64,000 nt of DNA from Nansenia antarctica. Lineage: Eukaryota > Chordata > Actinopteri > Argentiniformes > Microstomatidae. Below the pieces are notes generated by a model. That model saw only the letters and a list, made by a program, of their open reading frames with translations. It ran no database searches and was not told the origin of the DNA. Made by a program: the position numbers and the translations under genes. Where the stretch lies: NCBI GenBank assembly GCA_963989245.1, contig OZ022353.1, forward strand, positions 25,247,024-25,311,023. Reading direction: 5' to 3'. Below are positions 31,297 through 42,589 of the stretch, one piece after another (within the stretch, counting starts at the first letter, position 1; the number at the start of each line of letters is the position of its first letter).

Positions 31297-32251
31297 CCAG
31301 GGAACTGTTCTGTCACCCTTTCTCTTCACCCTCTATACCTCCGACTTCCAGTTTAGCTCCGACCAGTGCCACCTGCAGAAGTTTTCGGATGACTCCTCTA
31401 TCGTCGGTTACATCACAGACGACAGGGATGAGGAGTACAGGGCCCTGGTGGAGAGCTTCGTGCAGTGGTGCGACACCAACTACCTTTTGCTTAACACCAG
31501 CAAAACAAAGGAGTTGGTGGTGGATTTTAGGAGGAAGAGAAGGACCCCAGCCCCCATCACCATCAAGGGGGTGGAAGTCGAGAGGGTGGACTCCTACAGG
31601 TACCTGGGAGTACAAATTAATAACAAACTGGACTGGTCAACACCGAGGCTCTTCTCAGGAAAGGGCAGAGCAGACTGTTTTTCCTGAGAAGGCTGAGGTC
31701 TTTCGGTGTCTGCAACAAGCTGCTGCAAATGTTTTATCAGTCGGTGGTTGCCAGCGTTCTGTTCTTCGCCGTGGCCTGCTGGGGTGGAAACATCTGTGCC
31801 AGGGATGCTGCGAAGCTAAACAAACTGGTGAAGAAGGCCAGCTCTGTGGTGGGGACCGGGCTGGACAGCCTAGAGGTGGTGGCAGAACAGAGGATGGGGA
31901 AAAAACTGGCGGCCATGCTGGCCAATCCCTCCCACCCGATGTACTGCGAGCTGGCAGGGATGAGGAGCAAGTTCAGCCACAGATTTGTTCTCCCCCGTCA
32001 AAGTACAAAAAGATTTGGACAGTCCTTTATTCCAGCTGCACTCCGACTCTACAACCAGGCCCTGCAGGGTGGGGGAGACCTGGAGATGGAACTTTTGGAA
32101 CTTTTTACTTATTGAGCCTGCACTGTTTTATGTTTTTTTATTGAATGTTTTTCTGTTTTCTGTACTGAATGTTTTCTGCCCTAACTGAGCTGTTTGACAA
32201 CAAAATTTCCCCATTGGGGACAATAAAGGTTTTCAATCAATCAATCAATCT
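31297..32251 (+). mobile_element. 5'-truncated LINE with RT end and C-terminus
   Basis: On the plus strand, RT motifs PQGTVLSPFLFTLY and FSDDSSIVG (the catalytic YADD is altered to FSDD) lie at ~31297-31430. A thumb-like region follows, then after a frameshift near 31680 the ORF2 C-terminus at 31729-32115. The 3' tail ends GACAATAAAGGTTTT followed by (CAAT)n. It is Rex/L2-like, inserted into the minus-strand gene. The 5' boundary is approximate and no target duplication was identified. Confidence 0.7.
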
Positions 32252-32423
32252 TTGAAGGCAGCCAGAAGGAAGCAGCCATCAGACCAAGAAAAGAAGGACC
32301 AGGTGGGGCAGCAGGAACAGGAGGGGCAGGAGGACCAGGAGGGGCAGCAGGACCAGGAGGGGCAGGAGGACCAGGAGGACCAGGAGGACCAGTGGTTAGG
32401 AAACCACCCACATCGGATTCATC
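32252..32423 (-). pseudogene. Gly-Pro-Pro-rich linker exon
   Basis: Starts after an AAG acceptor. It encodes DESDVGG followed by repeated GPP/APP units (collagen-like, from tandem GGACCAGGAGG on the plus strand). Its downstream side is cut by the LINE ending at 32251. Confidence 0.5.
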
Positions 32424-32561
32424 CTTAAAAAAAAGAAAGTATACCTTTTAGAATATTTGCACATACAGGAAATTGCATTTGCAATAATAATAGTTCTATA
32501 TCATATCATAGTTATTTCACACAGACAGACACACAAATACACATAACAGGAGAGCACTTAC

Positions 32562-32803
32562 AGAGGCACTTGCAGGGCTGGCAGTAGCCTGAGAGGTCCT
32601 CACAGACGTCGTAGCAGAGGGGGATGGAGGCAGAGAGAAAGGGGAGATGTTCTGAATATAGGTGGAGGCAGGCCTGGAGGGGGGCTTGGATACAGTCGAA
32701 CAGGCCTGGAGGGGGGCTGGGAGATGGGGGAGGTTGTGGTCCTCACGGAGGCCATAGCACTGCTGGTAGGACCAGTGGAGGTAGTAGCAGGGCTGGACAG
32801 AGT
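32562..32803 (-). pseudogene. Pro/Ser/Thr-rich linker exon
   Basis: Acceptor CCCCCAG, donor GCCTCT|GTAAGT. It codes for a Ser/Thr/Pro-rich stretch. A one-base indel around the middle changes frame before a TSVRTSQATASPASAS segment that copies the 34778-34926 exon, implying exon duplication. Confidence 0.45.
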
Positions 32804-33002
32804 CTGGGGGAGAGTAAAGTAGAGTACATCACCAGGAGAGTATATTGTGATTTTTCAGTTGGTTGATATCTGGGTTTCCGTTAACCGGCAATTACCGGTC
32901 TTTGTCCGGTAAAATTTGGTAAAGTCCGACAAATTGAAAAGTCGTCGGACATATTGTCCGGTGAAAATAATTCCCTTTGAATACAATTCGCTAAAGCTGG
33001 CT

Positions 33003-33142
33003 GGGTGCGTTCGTAAACACGCTCTGGAAATCCGATCAGCACTCGCGGAACGCCTCTCGTCCAATCGAACGACTCGGTCGCTCTGTGACATCGAAGCCAG
33101 CGTGCGCTCCGGCGCTCTCAGAGCGTGTTTACGAACGCACCC
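33003..33142. mobile_element. 140-bp MITE with GGGTGCGTTCGTAAAC ends
   Basis: Inverted termini GGGTGCGTTCGTAAACACGC ... GCGTGTTTACGAACGCACC. Relatives occur at 42444-42589 and 44062-44202. No convincing target duplication was found. Confidence 0.7.
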
Positions 33143-33379
33143 CTAGAAGTTTCCAGCCAGCTAGCTGAAGCTGCTACACACACCAGAGCCATGGCGACCG
33201 AACGGCAAGTTAAACAACATACTATAAAAGTGACATTGTTTTACTCATTACTCATACGTTTGTTGTCATTCGGCGGTGCTAATAGTCGCTTTCTTTTTTA
33301 ATTTATTTAATTTATTTTATTTTAGCAGTTTCCCCGAAAGTTAAGTGTTTGTTTTTATATCACTATTTGCACTTCTGGT

Positions 33380-33490
33380 TAGATGCTAAACTGCATTTTG
33401 TTGTCTGGTACTTGTACTCTGCAATGACAATAAAGTTGAATCTCACCTAATCTAATCTAATCTAATCTAAAATAATCTAAAATAATCCCA
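33380..33490 (+). mobile_element. LINE tail with (AATCT)n
   Basis: CTGGTACTTGTACTCTGCAATGACAATAAAG followed in part by an AATCT microsatellite; a second, divergent LINE tail type. Confidence 0.55.
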
Positions 33491-33756
33491 TCACTATTAC
33501 TCCCTATTTTCATCAGTGTTTCAATCCTTGAATCTGTGATGGAAATCAAGCAAAGCCACTTCAAGTCTCCCCACCACTGACAGCGCTGGGTGTGCCTTTC
33601 CTTACACTCTCGGTTATTCCCTGTGGATTTAAAAAACGGTGTTTTGGTTTCTATAATGTGGTCTATTCTCAGTGTTGACGAGCAGCTCAGGGGGCTTTGA
33701 GATGGCTAACAGCTAATTAAAGGAGTAATTCCACTCAAAAGGGTAGAAGTAAACTG

Positions 33757-33758
33757 AC

Positions 33759-33805
<47 letters not shown>
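33757..33805. repeat. (CTGT)n microsatellite
   Basis: About twelve CTGT units inside the intronic hAT. Confidence 0.9.
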
Positions 33806-33807
<2 letters not shown>

Positions 33808-34591
33808 GTCAGTGTGCTGGACTACCTATGACTTCCATGGTACCTGGGAACGCGTTGTCGGAGAGAAACGCCCTCTGTACAAAGGACCTACTGACCAAAA
33901 TCCCTGTTCCCCATAGCCTACATGCTTGCACTGTTACTGTTCAATAAAATGTTATACATCTAGACATTGTGGTATTTCTTTATATACGTATCCCAGACTG
34001 CCTATCAATTGTTTCTCAATAAACAGTTATGTTCTTCCCATTGTCATACTCCCGAGCTAAACGAAATGCCTTCCCAACCAGCGAGACTTATAGAAATGAC
34101 GTTGTTTTATTGATTTAAAAAAAAAAAAGGGTAAAACTGTAAAGAGAAAATAGAAAACTCACATTAATCCCAAACAATTTAACAAACTTCAGTTAACGTA
34201 ATGTGGAGTCCGTTCATTGATCGATGCTGTCTGTTCAGTTCCCAGTGAGGCGCCCGTTCAGCGCTGGACCCGTTCAGCGCTGGATTTGACGCATGGCATA
34301 GCGCGCATGCGTCAAATCATGTTATATTATTATATATTATATAGCTCGCATCTAATCGTATCGGATGAGAAATAGACATTAAATGGCATATATAGGCCGC
34401 TACACAACAGTAATCACCGCGACAAACAGCTATATTAGATTTGGAGAAAAAAAAAATATGATTTTGAATTTTTTTTTTTATTATATTTTAATATGATGAC
34501 CGGAATATATCACGTTTGTCCGGTAAATCGAATTCTTCCCGGACACGATGTCCGACGGCAAATTTTTCTAACGGAAACCCTGGTTGATATT

Positions 34592-34733
34592 GTGATTGTG
34601 CATGTATATATGCACAAAAGTTTTTTTTTTCTCCCTTTCCTAACACCAGGGGAGCCACCCCTCCTACATTTCGTTGTTTGGTACCTGTACTGTAGCAATG
34701 ACAATAAAGTCCATTCATTCATTCATATGTGAT
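34592..34733 (+). mobile_element. LINE 3' tail (L2-like)
   Basis: Near-identical to 26940-27071 (CCTAACACCAGGGGAGCCAC..., GCAATGACAATAAAG, ATTC repeats). TGTGATTGT-like words flank it on both sides and may be its target duplication. Confidence 0.65.
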
Positions 34734-34777
34734 TGTAGGCAGAAGCCACATTAGTCACACCCCCTCGCCGCACTTAC

Positions 34778-34926
34778 AGAGGCACTAGCAGAGGCACTAG
34801 CAGAGGCACTAGCAGAGGCACTTGCAGAGGCCCTAGCAGAGGCACTTGCAGAGGCACTTGCAGAGGCACTAGCAGGGGTGGCAGTAGCCTGAGAGGTAGA
34901 GGTGATAGAGGTGGTCCTCACAGACG
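34778..34926 (-). pseudogene. Ala/Ser-repeat linker exon
   Basis: Encodes a Thr/Ser lead followed by repeated Ala-Ser, from tandem GCACTAGCAGAG units on the plus strand, ending at donor GCCTCT|GTAAGT. The acceptor CTACAG fits, but the reading phase does not join exon 4 cleanly, so the structure is uncertain. It is paralogous to the exon at 32562-32803. Confidence 0.45.
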
Positions 34927-35032
34927 CTGTAGATTGTGCATGTATCTATGTGATTGTAGGCAGAAACCACATTAGTCATACACGAGTTACACTAATAACA
35001 TCACTAATAACATCACCAAATCAATGTAATAC

Positions 35033-35807
35033 CTCATCAGGCTTCCTAGCCACAAGGTTTGGCTTGGCTGCAGCACCAGAGGACCCTCCAAACCGGGTTT
35101 TTTTAAACTGAAGAGAAGAATGGCAAATTTAATTGGTCAGCAGAATAAAATTATGACCAAACAGTGCTTGGATAAAATGGATGAATAACATGGCAAAATG
35201 TTATGGACATATTCACCATTGAGACAGTCATTGCAGGCCCAGGCCGGAGAGGACTCTGCACAGGCATGGCAGGGACTGAGGCTGTGGCAGCAGCAGGGGC
35301 CATGGCAGGAGGTGGAGCTGGACCCTGCACCGTAGTAGCAGCAGTCACAGAGGCAGACGTGGGTGCCGATGGAACACTGGATGACTGCTGAAGACACACA
35401 GATACAACAAGTATCAATTACCAGAATAAGAGAGACTGATAATGGGATCATTTTTCAGCATGACAAATAGTTACATTTCATTACCTTCTGGGAGTGAAAT
35501 CGACAGACGCAACGCCGTGGCCCACCAAACAGCAATGCCTGGCCATGTGCCTGCGCTGGACATTTCTCAATCTGTAACCAAATGGAATGCTCAATTTCCT
35601 TGCATATACAATCTAGCCTATGTGTTCACTCTGAAGTTAGTGTATTTCACAGACAAAGATTACCTTCCGGTAGAGGGTATACCACCTCTTTTGTCTGGGG
35701 GCTGGCTTGTTCCCTACATTAGAGGGCCATACCCCAGTGGTGGCAAATGCCTTTAGGCGAGACAGCCACTCACTGGACCCCATGGCCCTGTGCTTCTTGG
35801 TCGCCAT
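35033..35807 (-). pseudogene. N-terminal exons 1-4 of the transposase-like gene
   Basis: Exon 1 35807-35664 (ATG, 48 codons, donor GAAG|GTAATC). Exon 2 35571-35485 (29 codons, after TTACAG). Exon 3 35387-35217 (57 codons, Ala/Pro/Thr-rich). Exon 4 35107-35033 (25 codons, donor GAG|GTATTA). All four are phase 0 and open. Exon 2 holds a CVCRFH motif with basic residues. Because the sequence is clean here, this end of the gene shows no damage. Confidence 0.65.
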
Positions 35808-35947
35808 CTGAGGCCAACAAGAGGAAGAATGTCAATCTAACTGTCGAGCCTGCAGTAGCAATATTTTATAAATGAAATCTGTCTTACCTGTCATCAATCA
35901 TAATCTTTCACCATAGTGGTGACCATACACTCCATTGTCAGTAAAAA

Positions 35948-36533
35948 AATAGTTCACGGTACACTCCATAATAGTTCACCATACACTCCATAATAGTTCA
36001 CCATACACTCCATAATAGTTCACCATACACTCCATAATAGTTCACCATACACTCCATAACAGTTCACCATACACTCCATAATAGTTCACCATACACTCCA
36101 TAATAGTTCACCATACACTCCATAATAGTTCACCATACACTCCATAATAGTTCACCATACACTCCATAATAGTTCACCATACACTCCATAATAGTTCACC
36201 ATACACTCCATAATAGTTCACCATACACTCCATAATAGTTCACCATACACTCCATAATAGTTCACCATACACTCCATAATAGTTCACCATACACTCCATA
36301 ATAGTTCACCATACACTCCATAATAGTTCACCATACACTCCATAATAGTTCACCATACACTCCATAATAGTTCACCATACACTCCATAATAGTTCACCAT
36401 ACACTCCATAATAGTTCACCATACACTCCATAATAGTTCACCATACACTCCATAATAGTTCACCATACACTCCATAATAGTTCACCATACACTCCATAAT
36501 AGTTCACCATACACTCCATAATAGTTCACCATT
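35948..36533. repeat. 22-bp satellite array
   Basis: About 26 head-to-tail copies of TAATAGTTCACCATACACTCCA. Nearly all copies are identical; one differs by a single base near 36060. It starts about 140 bp upstream of the first exon of the transposase-like gene. There are no spacers, so it is not CRISPR. Confidence 0.95.
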
Positions 36534-36539
36534 GTCAGT

Positions 36540-37536
36540 AAAACATGGTCATGAGTTAAACCAATCTATCTGCAACGGGTCACTCCCTTCACTTAATGGT
36601 ATAATGAATGACAGAGCACATTCATCAACATTTCGCCAGTAACGACAACCACATATCAACCACATATCAGGGGTCTTATTCAACTTATTCATTCTTGATT
36701 CAATAAGCTATGTAGCTATTCAAGTTGTTTTTAGTGACTTTAGTGACACATTCTTAGTGATCGAAAAGCGAGTTTACCTTGCACTCACTCGTATCGGTCT
36801 CATACACAGCGAACGTTGAGTGTGTTGCTATGAATGGATTAAACAACACAGCATTAATTCAGTAGGATATTTATTATATATATAATATTCAATATAATTG
36901 AATACATTTTTCTGCGAACGTGAGTGTTCAACATAGAACTAGCCGCGTCTGTCCGTAGTCAAAAACGAGAGGTGCAAAGTGTTGCTATGAACTGACAACA
37001 CCGTATTAATTTATATTAACAATTCCGTTGCTAAAAACAATTTATAAAGCCAAGCTCAGTATCTGGACTCAGTAAACGGATGCAGTGAAGCTGAAGGTGA
37101 CAAAACCGATGGACTGACAGTTCGAAATGTCATGCCGAGTTGTTTGCATATGATGACGTGCACCACCACTAAAGCATTTGGGCGACATGATTGGCCACCA
37201 CTAAAGCACCACTAAAGCATTCTAAAGCATTGATTGGCTGCACTAAAGCAACCACTAAAGCATTGGGCGACATGATTGGACACCACTAAAGCATTTGGCG
37301 ATATGATCCGATGTGCACGTTCTAATGAATGTGCTCTCGGTAGCGCCATCGTAACGATATGACAGTTTGTATCCTGCTGCTGATATCACCACAGTAGTAA
37401 ATATTCATTTATTAAAATATGAACATATAACAATAACTGGGGCTAGTATGACCTACGCATTTAATCGGTCAGCAATTTCTTGCCAAACCATTTCCCACGC
37501 CTTGTTAATTGCGGCAGTATTACACTATTTTACATC
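36540..37536. other. Intergenic, short CCACTAAAGCAT repeats
   Basis: No gene was recognised. CACCACTAAAGCAT-type words recur five or more times between 37160 and 37300. The remainder is AT-rich. Confidence 0.5.
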
Positions 37537-38215
37537 TGAATGAATGAATGAATGAATGAATGGTCTTTATTGTCATTGATATAGTACAGGTACCAAACAA
37601 CGAAATTTGGGGGGGGGGGCTCCCCTGGTGCTAGGAAAAAACCCCTAAAAAACAAGAAGGGAAAGGAGCTGGTTTACATAAATAAAGGCTATGTACACTA
37701 TCCACTATACTATACTATACAAATACAACACTGTGCTGTACTCTATGCTATGCTATACCTATTCTAACATTTCCTATTCTCTGAATCTTATGTACCCTAG
37801 GGTTGTCATATTGCACATAGTGTTATTGCACATTCATTTAAAGTGTCGCAGTTTGCAGGCTTGAAATGTACACATTTGTGCCTCAGCACTACACCTGATT
37901 TCAATCCAGCAGCTGCCATCAATCCGTCCAGACTGTCCAGGGCCCAGAACCTAGGTCTTTGCTGTGTTCAGGGCCTGAATGGCCCTGGGGTAGAACCTGA
38001 GCTTCAGTCTGTTTGTCCTTGCGAACATGGTCCTGAACCGCCTGTTCGAGGGCAGCCGAGCAAAGTGTTCGTACCCAGGGTGGGATGGGTCTCTGGAGAT
38101 CTTGGAGGCCTTCCTGAGGCAGCGTGTGTTGTACAGCTCTTCCAGAGAGGGGAGGGGGGCGCCGGTGATCTTCTGGGCCGATCTCACGACTCTCTGTAGC
38201 GCAGGGTTATCTTAT
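37537..38215 (-). mobile_element. 5'-truncated LINE (L2-like), minus strand
   Basis: The plus strand starts with (TGAA)n then TCTTTATTGTCATTG and the reverse complement of the tail seen at 26940-27071. From 38187 down to 37951 a minus-strand frame encodes the ORF2 C-terminus (HPGYEHFARLPSNRRFRTMF, RFYPRAIQALN). Confidence 0.75.
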
Positions 38216-38449
38216 TTGTCGTCTTCATAAAGATCAATCTTCATTTCGACAGTTTGACTCTTCGGGGCTCTTTAAGTCTGCGTGCCCATATCGAGGATTT
38301 CTAAGCCGGTGTTCTGTGAACACTCATGACACAAGCCTGATCCTCGTTCGAGGAATCACCTGAGGCTTGAATTCCAATGCCGAGTTGTCTGATCGCAGGA
38401 TTTATTTTTAACGCCGATATACTAATCAACGTTAGTGGAACAGCCTCCT
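38216..38449. other. No recognisable feature
   Basis: Short intergenic spacer with no ORF or repeat signature. Confidence 0.4.
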
Positions 38450-38555
38450 GGGCTCTCAAGTCTCACGCATTGGGCGTGAGACACACGCATTTCAACCCGT
38501 TCATACGCTCACACGCCTGTGTGTCTCACGCCCAATGCGTGAGACTTGAGAGCCC
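38450..38555. mobile_element. 106-bp palindromic MITE
   Basis: Perfect ~37-bp inverted arms beginning GGGCTCTCAAGTCTCACGCA and ending TGCGTGAGACTTGAGAGCCC, with a short loop. A single arm end is also found at 40013-40034. Confidence 0.85.
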
Positions 38556-39423
38556 TGAGAGTCTAAGGTAAGATCTTCTATGTATGAACCTTTGTTAGTT
38601 AAGTTAGTTGTTAGTTACTAGTTGAAACCAGTGTGTTCGTGTATTTAGACATTTCTTTATTATTACCCACTAGCAACTAACTGAAACCACATTGTTCAGT
38701 CTGCTGGCCACCTTTGTTTGTTAGCATGCTAGCATTGTTGTAGCTCGCTAGTCTGTCTACGTTGTACTGTAAGTACGGTTAGTATGTCTACGTTGTAAAA
38801 GTTGTGTGTAAGACTCATGTTCAGTGTATAATACTGGAATACTGTAACATGTCAAGTGAAATAGATTCTCCCTTAGGTCCACTTCCCCACTGATCATCAT
38901 CTACTACCTGGACCTGGAGGAATTATGGAGTTGGACAAACATACTTAGTTACCAGCACTTTAGGTAATTATCATTGTCATGTATTAGACTAGCTATTTTA
39001 TGAACATGGAGTGCCAGTAACTGTAGGCAATATTTTAATGTACTATCTTCCTTCTGTTGCAGCTTTGATGCCCCCCACCAGACACAGAAGCTCAACAACT
39101 CAGAGCCGAGTGCTCATTGAAGTACATCACACACCAGTGGCGGCTGGCCAATAGAGGGCGCTAGGGCGCCGCCCCCACCTTCCAAAGCAGCCCCACTTAC
39201 ACATCTGTGTGTGTGTAAAATTCACTGTGAAAATACATAGAGGAGGAGTCGGGGCGCCGGCCGAATGCAAGTCTATGGCAGGCCAAATACTTTTGGCTTA
39301 CACGTGAGCTGTAGCAGCGCTCCAATTGGCTGTCTCCTATTTCCCGCAAAAAATGCGCCCCGAGCATGCGCAGATTATAGGCTTACCTAGGCTGCAGCCT
39401 AGGGCCACTACCACTAGGGGTAG

Positions 39424-39995
39424 TGTCATGGTTTCTTAGGTTTTCATTTTGGAGACATCTAGTGGACATTTTATGACATTACATTCGTTACTCTCTTTAT
39501 TCATTGGATATCGGTTTTGTTTAGTCACATGACGTGAGCACACTGTTCAGACGTGATAGCTCGTAGCAGCAGCTAGCTGAGAGAAAGAGCTCCAGAGAAT
39601 CTCATTGTTTACATTCTTGCCCTGGAAAAGGCTTTGCTTGTAAGTTTGCCTTTTATTTTCTTGCTTAACTACAATGTATAATGTATATGTTTATAAATAC
39701 ATAGCTTATTTAAGTATAAATATTTTGGAGCTGTATTTGTATTGCTATATTGATATTATATGTTGGCTACATACTGTTGATGTTGAAAGTGTAACAGTAT
39801 AGTTTTGAGCATTACAGTAATTGTACTCTTATGTTTATTTACAGTTTTACAAAATAACCAAACGACCACTCATGTTTCTGAAGATTTAGTAAAGAACTAA
39901 ACTTTACTCCAGCGTCTGAGGATTCATTGATGTGTCAGTGTGTGTTCGCTATCTGTTGAAGTTGCACCCTGGTTACGCGCAGTGGGAACAGAATA
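39424..39995 (+). mobile_element. Probable solo LTR in hAT element A
   Basis: TGTCATGGTTTCTTAGG... to ...GGAACAGAATA, flanked by GGTAG (39419-39423, 39996-40000). The final bases are ATA rather than CA, so the right edge is somewhat uncertain. Confidence 0.55.
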
Positions 39996-40353
39996 GGTAG
40001 TAAAAATAAAAAAATGCGTGAGACTTGAGAGCCCTGAATATCCGGTTGTTAAGTCTGACGTCAAACGTGACGTTTTGCAATTTCCGGCTCCAAACCAGAA
40101 ATTCTCCGCACCAGAGTACCAGTGTACTACAGCGGTAGAATGACAGTTTAATCGTTTTTTAGACTCGGATCTATTCATACAACAAGGGACACAGCACTTT
40201 CCCGTTTTCCCCATATTGTCAGGGTATTTGAGCCTCGGAAAAGCGCTATATAAATATAATTAATTATTATTATTATTGCGGCATTTCGAAGACAGCGCCT
40301 CAGCCAACTTTGGACCCGGACACACGTCGCGACTTAACAACCGATATTCGGAC

Positions 40354-40530
40354 AGACAACAGGAGAGGAGAACAACAGAGAGACAGACAACAGGAGAGGA
40401 GAGCAACAGAGAGACAGACAACAGGAGAGGAGAGCAACAGAGAGACAGACAACAGGAGAGGAGAGCAACAGAGAGACAGACAACAGGAGAGGAGAGCAAC
40501 AGAGAGACAGACAACAGGAGAGGAGAGCAA
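40354..40530. repeat. 31-bp minisatellite
   Basis: Six tandem copies of a unit containing GACAGACAACAGGAGAGGAG. It is open in several frames but low complexity. Confidence 0.9.
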
Positions 40531-40984
40531 TAGAGACAGAACTGAGGTGAGGTGTGCAACAGAGATAGTTCAGGATGATAACAAACAGTTCAGTATGACA
40601 GAGACAACTAATAGAAAGACAACTGTATGATTATAGAGTTTACATGTTCAAGGAAATATTGTATTATAATAGAAAGGTACACTTTAATTTAATTAAAGAA
40701 GTAACAAAGAACACATTTATTATCACAATTGCATTGTGTTCCATGTCTTTCTCCATTGAATAAATAATGCCTAGTTGTAGGGGTGTAACGGATCACCTAA
40801 CTCACGGATCGGATCGTGTCACGGTTTTTGAGTCACGGATCGGATCATTTTTCGGATCAACACAAAACATTTTTGTTTTTATAAAAACTGCTTTTTCCTT
40901 GAATTCTGTAAAAACACCACTTTTACTATGTGACAAAAACCAACAACATTCAAGATGTCAAAACTGGTAATATATATATATATA

Positions 40985-42050
40985 CAGGGGTGCACATAAC
41001 TTTTTGGGGCCAGTGCTCAGAGGAGCACCTAGGGATGCTGCTTGGTGCTCCCCGAGCTCGCGAGTCACGACCCGTCCCATGGGATGGATAAAAAAGGGAT
41101 ACATGGATAACTTATATTAGCAAAACGACATTTATTCATAAATAAAGATGAACGAACTAATTATTGTGTGCAAAACAAAAGAAACAAATGCAAAATCAAA
41201 TGACTGCTCTTTAAGCATGAAAGTCTGTCAGACTCCTTTAAACACAATGAAATCAACTGACATCTCTTTAAGCACTAACTGAATGTCTGTTCTTTAAACA
41301 CAATGAAATCAACTGACATCTCTTTAAGCACTGCTCTGTTCTGTAAACACTGAAATCAACTTTTCAACAAAAAGTTACAGCCTAAGCATTTATTTATGCT
41401 ACAAGCTTAATCATCATCATCACTGCTCTCTTGACTGCTGTTATTACTGTCCTCAATTTCAACCATGGTAGAGGATGTTGTAGGCTATCACTTTAAATAG
41501 CTCATTATTTTGATTGTGCAACAAAGTCTTTTTTTTTTTCTTCTAATAGAATTCCCAACCATATTCCCTGGGTCAGGGGTCTAGGTGCGATAATGAAGCT
41601 GTAAAACAAACGTCTGAACGTTTGAAAGCTTCAGAGAAAAGAAACGTGAAGTCCCTTGGTGTTGTTTTTCCTTTTAGCGACGAGTCGTTCGGGACAGAAT
41701 TTTCAGTGTCGGCGTGATAACCGTGATAACCGTGCGATACGCGATACGCGGAATGAAAGTACGAGTTACGATACTTTCCGAATGTTTTCGTGAGGGGAGT
41801 CGCCGTGGTCGTCGTCGGTCGACTGTTGTGATGGATTACTCGTCGGGCCTTCGGCTGAGGGGACGGCAAATAGTTACTTAGTGGGGCTTGCAGTGATGCA
41901 GCAGTCAGCAGTTGGATTTTGAGGAAGTAAATTCCTCTCCCAGCGCTTCCAGCTGTTGGTGCGCAAGAGCGCGTTCATGCGGCTGATCTGCCGCGCAGAA
42001 TGCATTTTGGCGACGCATGCGCACTGGCGCACCAGTTATGTGCACCCCTG
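40985..42050. mobile_element. Third-level hAT-like element
   Basis: Ends CAGGGGTGCACATAAC / GTTATGTGCACCCCTG, flanked on both sides by TATATATA. The duplication is weak evidence because it lies in a TA repeat. No transposase frame. Confidence 0.7.
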
Positions 42051-42443
42051 TATATATACATATATATATATACATATATATAATATATATATATATATAT
42101 AACATATTCTACACTCAAACATTACATAATTATACTGAAATACACTCAATTTAAATGATAGGAGAGAGGGAGGAGGCGCCTGGTTGCAGCAGTGAATCAC
42201 TGGGCTCTTTAAAGCAGATGAATAAACATGTTTTATGCCACTTTTAACTAAATAATAAAGTGAACCCTTATTTTGAACATGGTATGAAAAAAATGCCTAC
42301 ATTATCAGAAGTTGTCGAGCTACCTTTTTCGTGCCTCCCGTCATAGTTGACAGAGAAGCCAAAGTGCTCCAGTACATGGGATTTAAATGACGAGGGAGGC
42401 AATTCGAGTTCTTCTCCGCCGAACAACGTAACATGACACACTT

Positions 42444-42589
42444 GGGCCGCGTTCGTAAATTCGCTTTGAGAGCGCCGGAGCGCACACTGGGTCCGACGTC
42501 ATAAAGGGACCAAGTAATTTGATTGGACAAGAGCGCTCAGTGCTCAGATTCCAGAGCGGATTTACGAACGCGGATTTACGAACGCAGCC
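42444..42589. mobile_element. MITE related to 33003 and 44062
   Basis: Shares GCGTTCGTAAA...GAGAGCGCCGGA(G/A)CGCACACT... and TTTACGAACGCAGCC with the other copies. A 14-bp end segment is duplicated at its right edge. Confidence 0.7.

Larger units (their letters stand above)
32870..34582. mobile_element. Non-autonomous hAT element in an intron
   Basis: Ends CTGGGTTTCCGTTA / AACGGAAACCCTG, flanked by an exact 8-bp duplication GTTGATAT (32862-32869, 34583-34590). Sub-terminal CCGGTAA/TTACCGG words are repeated at both ends. Inside are a MITE (33003-33142), a LINE tail with (AATCT)n at about 33380-33490, a (CTGT)n microsatellite and AT-rich DNA. No transposase frame is evident. Confidence 0.85.
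27474..35807 (-). pseudogene. Broken multi-exon transposase-like gene of a recurrent teleost family (DUF6729-like)
   Basis: At least ten minus-strand exons with good GT/AG junctions can be traced, from an ATG at 35807 to a stop at about 27474. The N-terminal exons are small, then come Ala/Ser/Pro-rich linkers, a Cys-rich exon, an RNase H-like region and a C-terminal zinc-like tail. It resembles a multicopy fish protein that I recall as carrying DUF6729; that name should be treated as tentative. Lesions: a frameshift in the exon ending at 30439, an internal deletion/frameshift near 28950, a deletion after 28880, and an in-frame TAG at 28259-28257. LINEs split it at 29092-29790 and ~31297-32251, and a hAT lies in an intron. 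Confidence 0.65.

Noticed and set aside
35948..36533. Regular 22-bp array as a CRISPR
   Set aside because: Units are directly adjacent with no unique spacers, and the context is a vertebrate genome.
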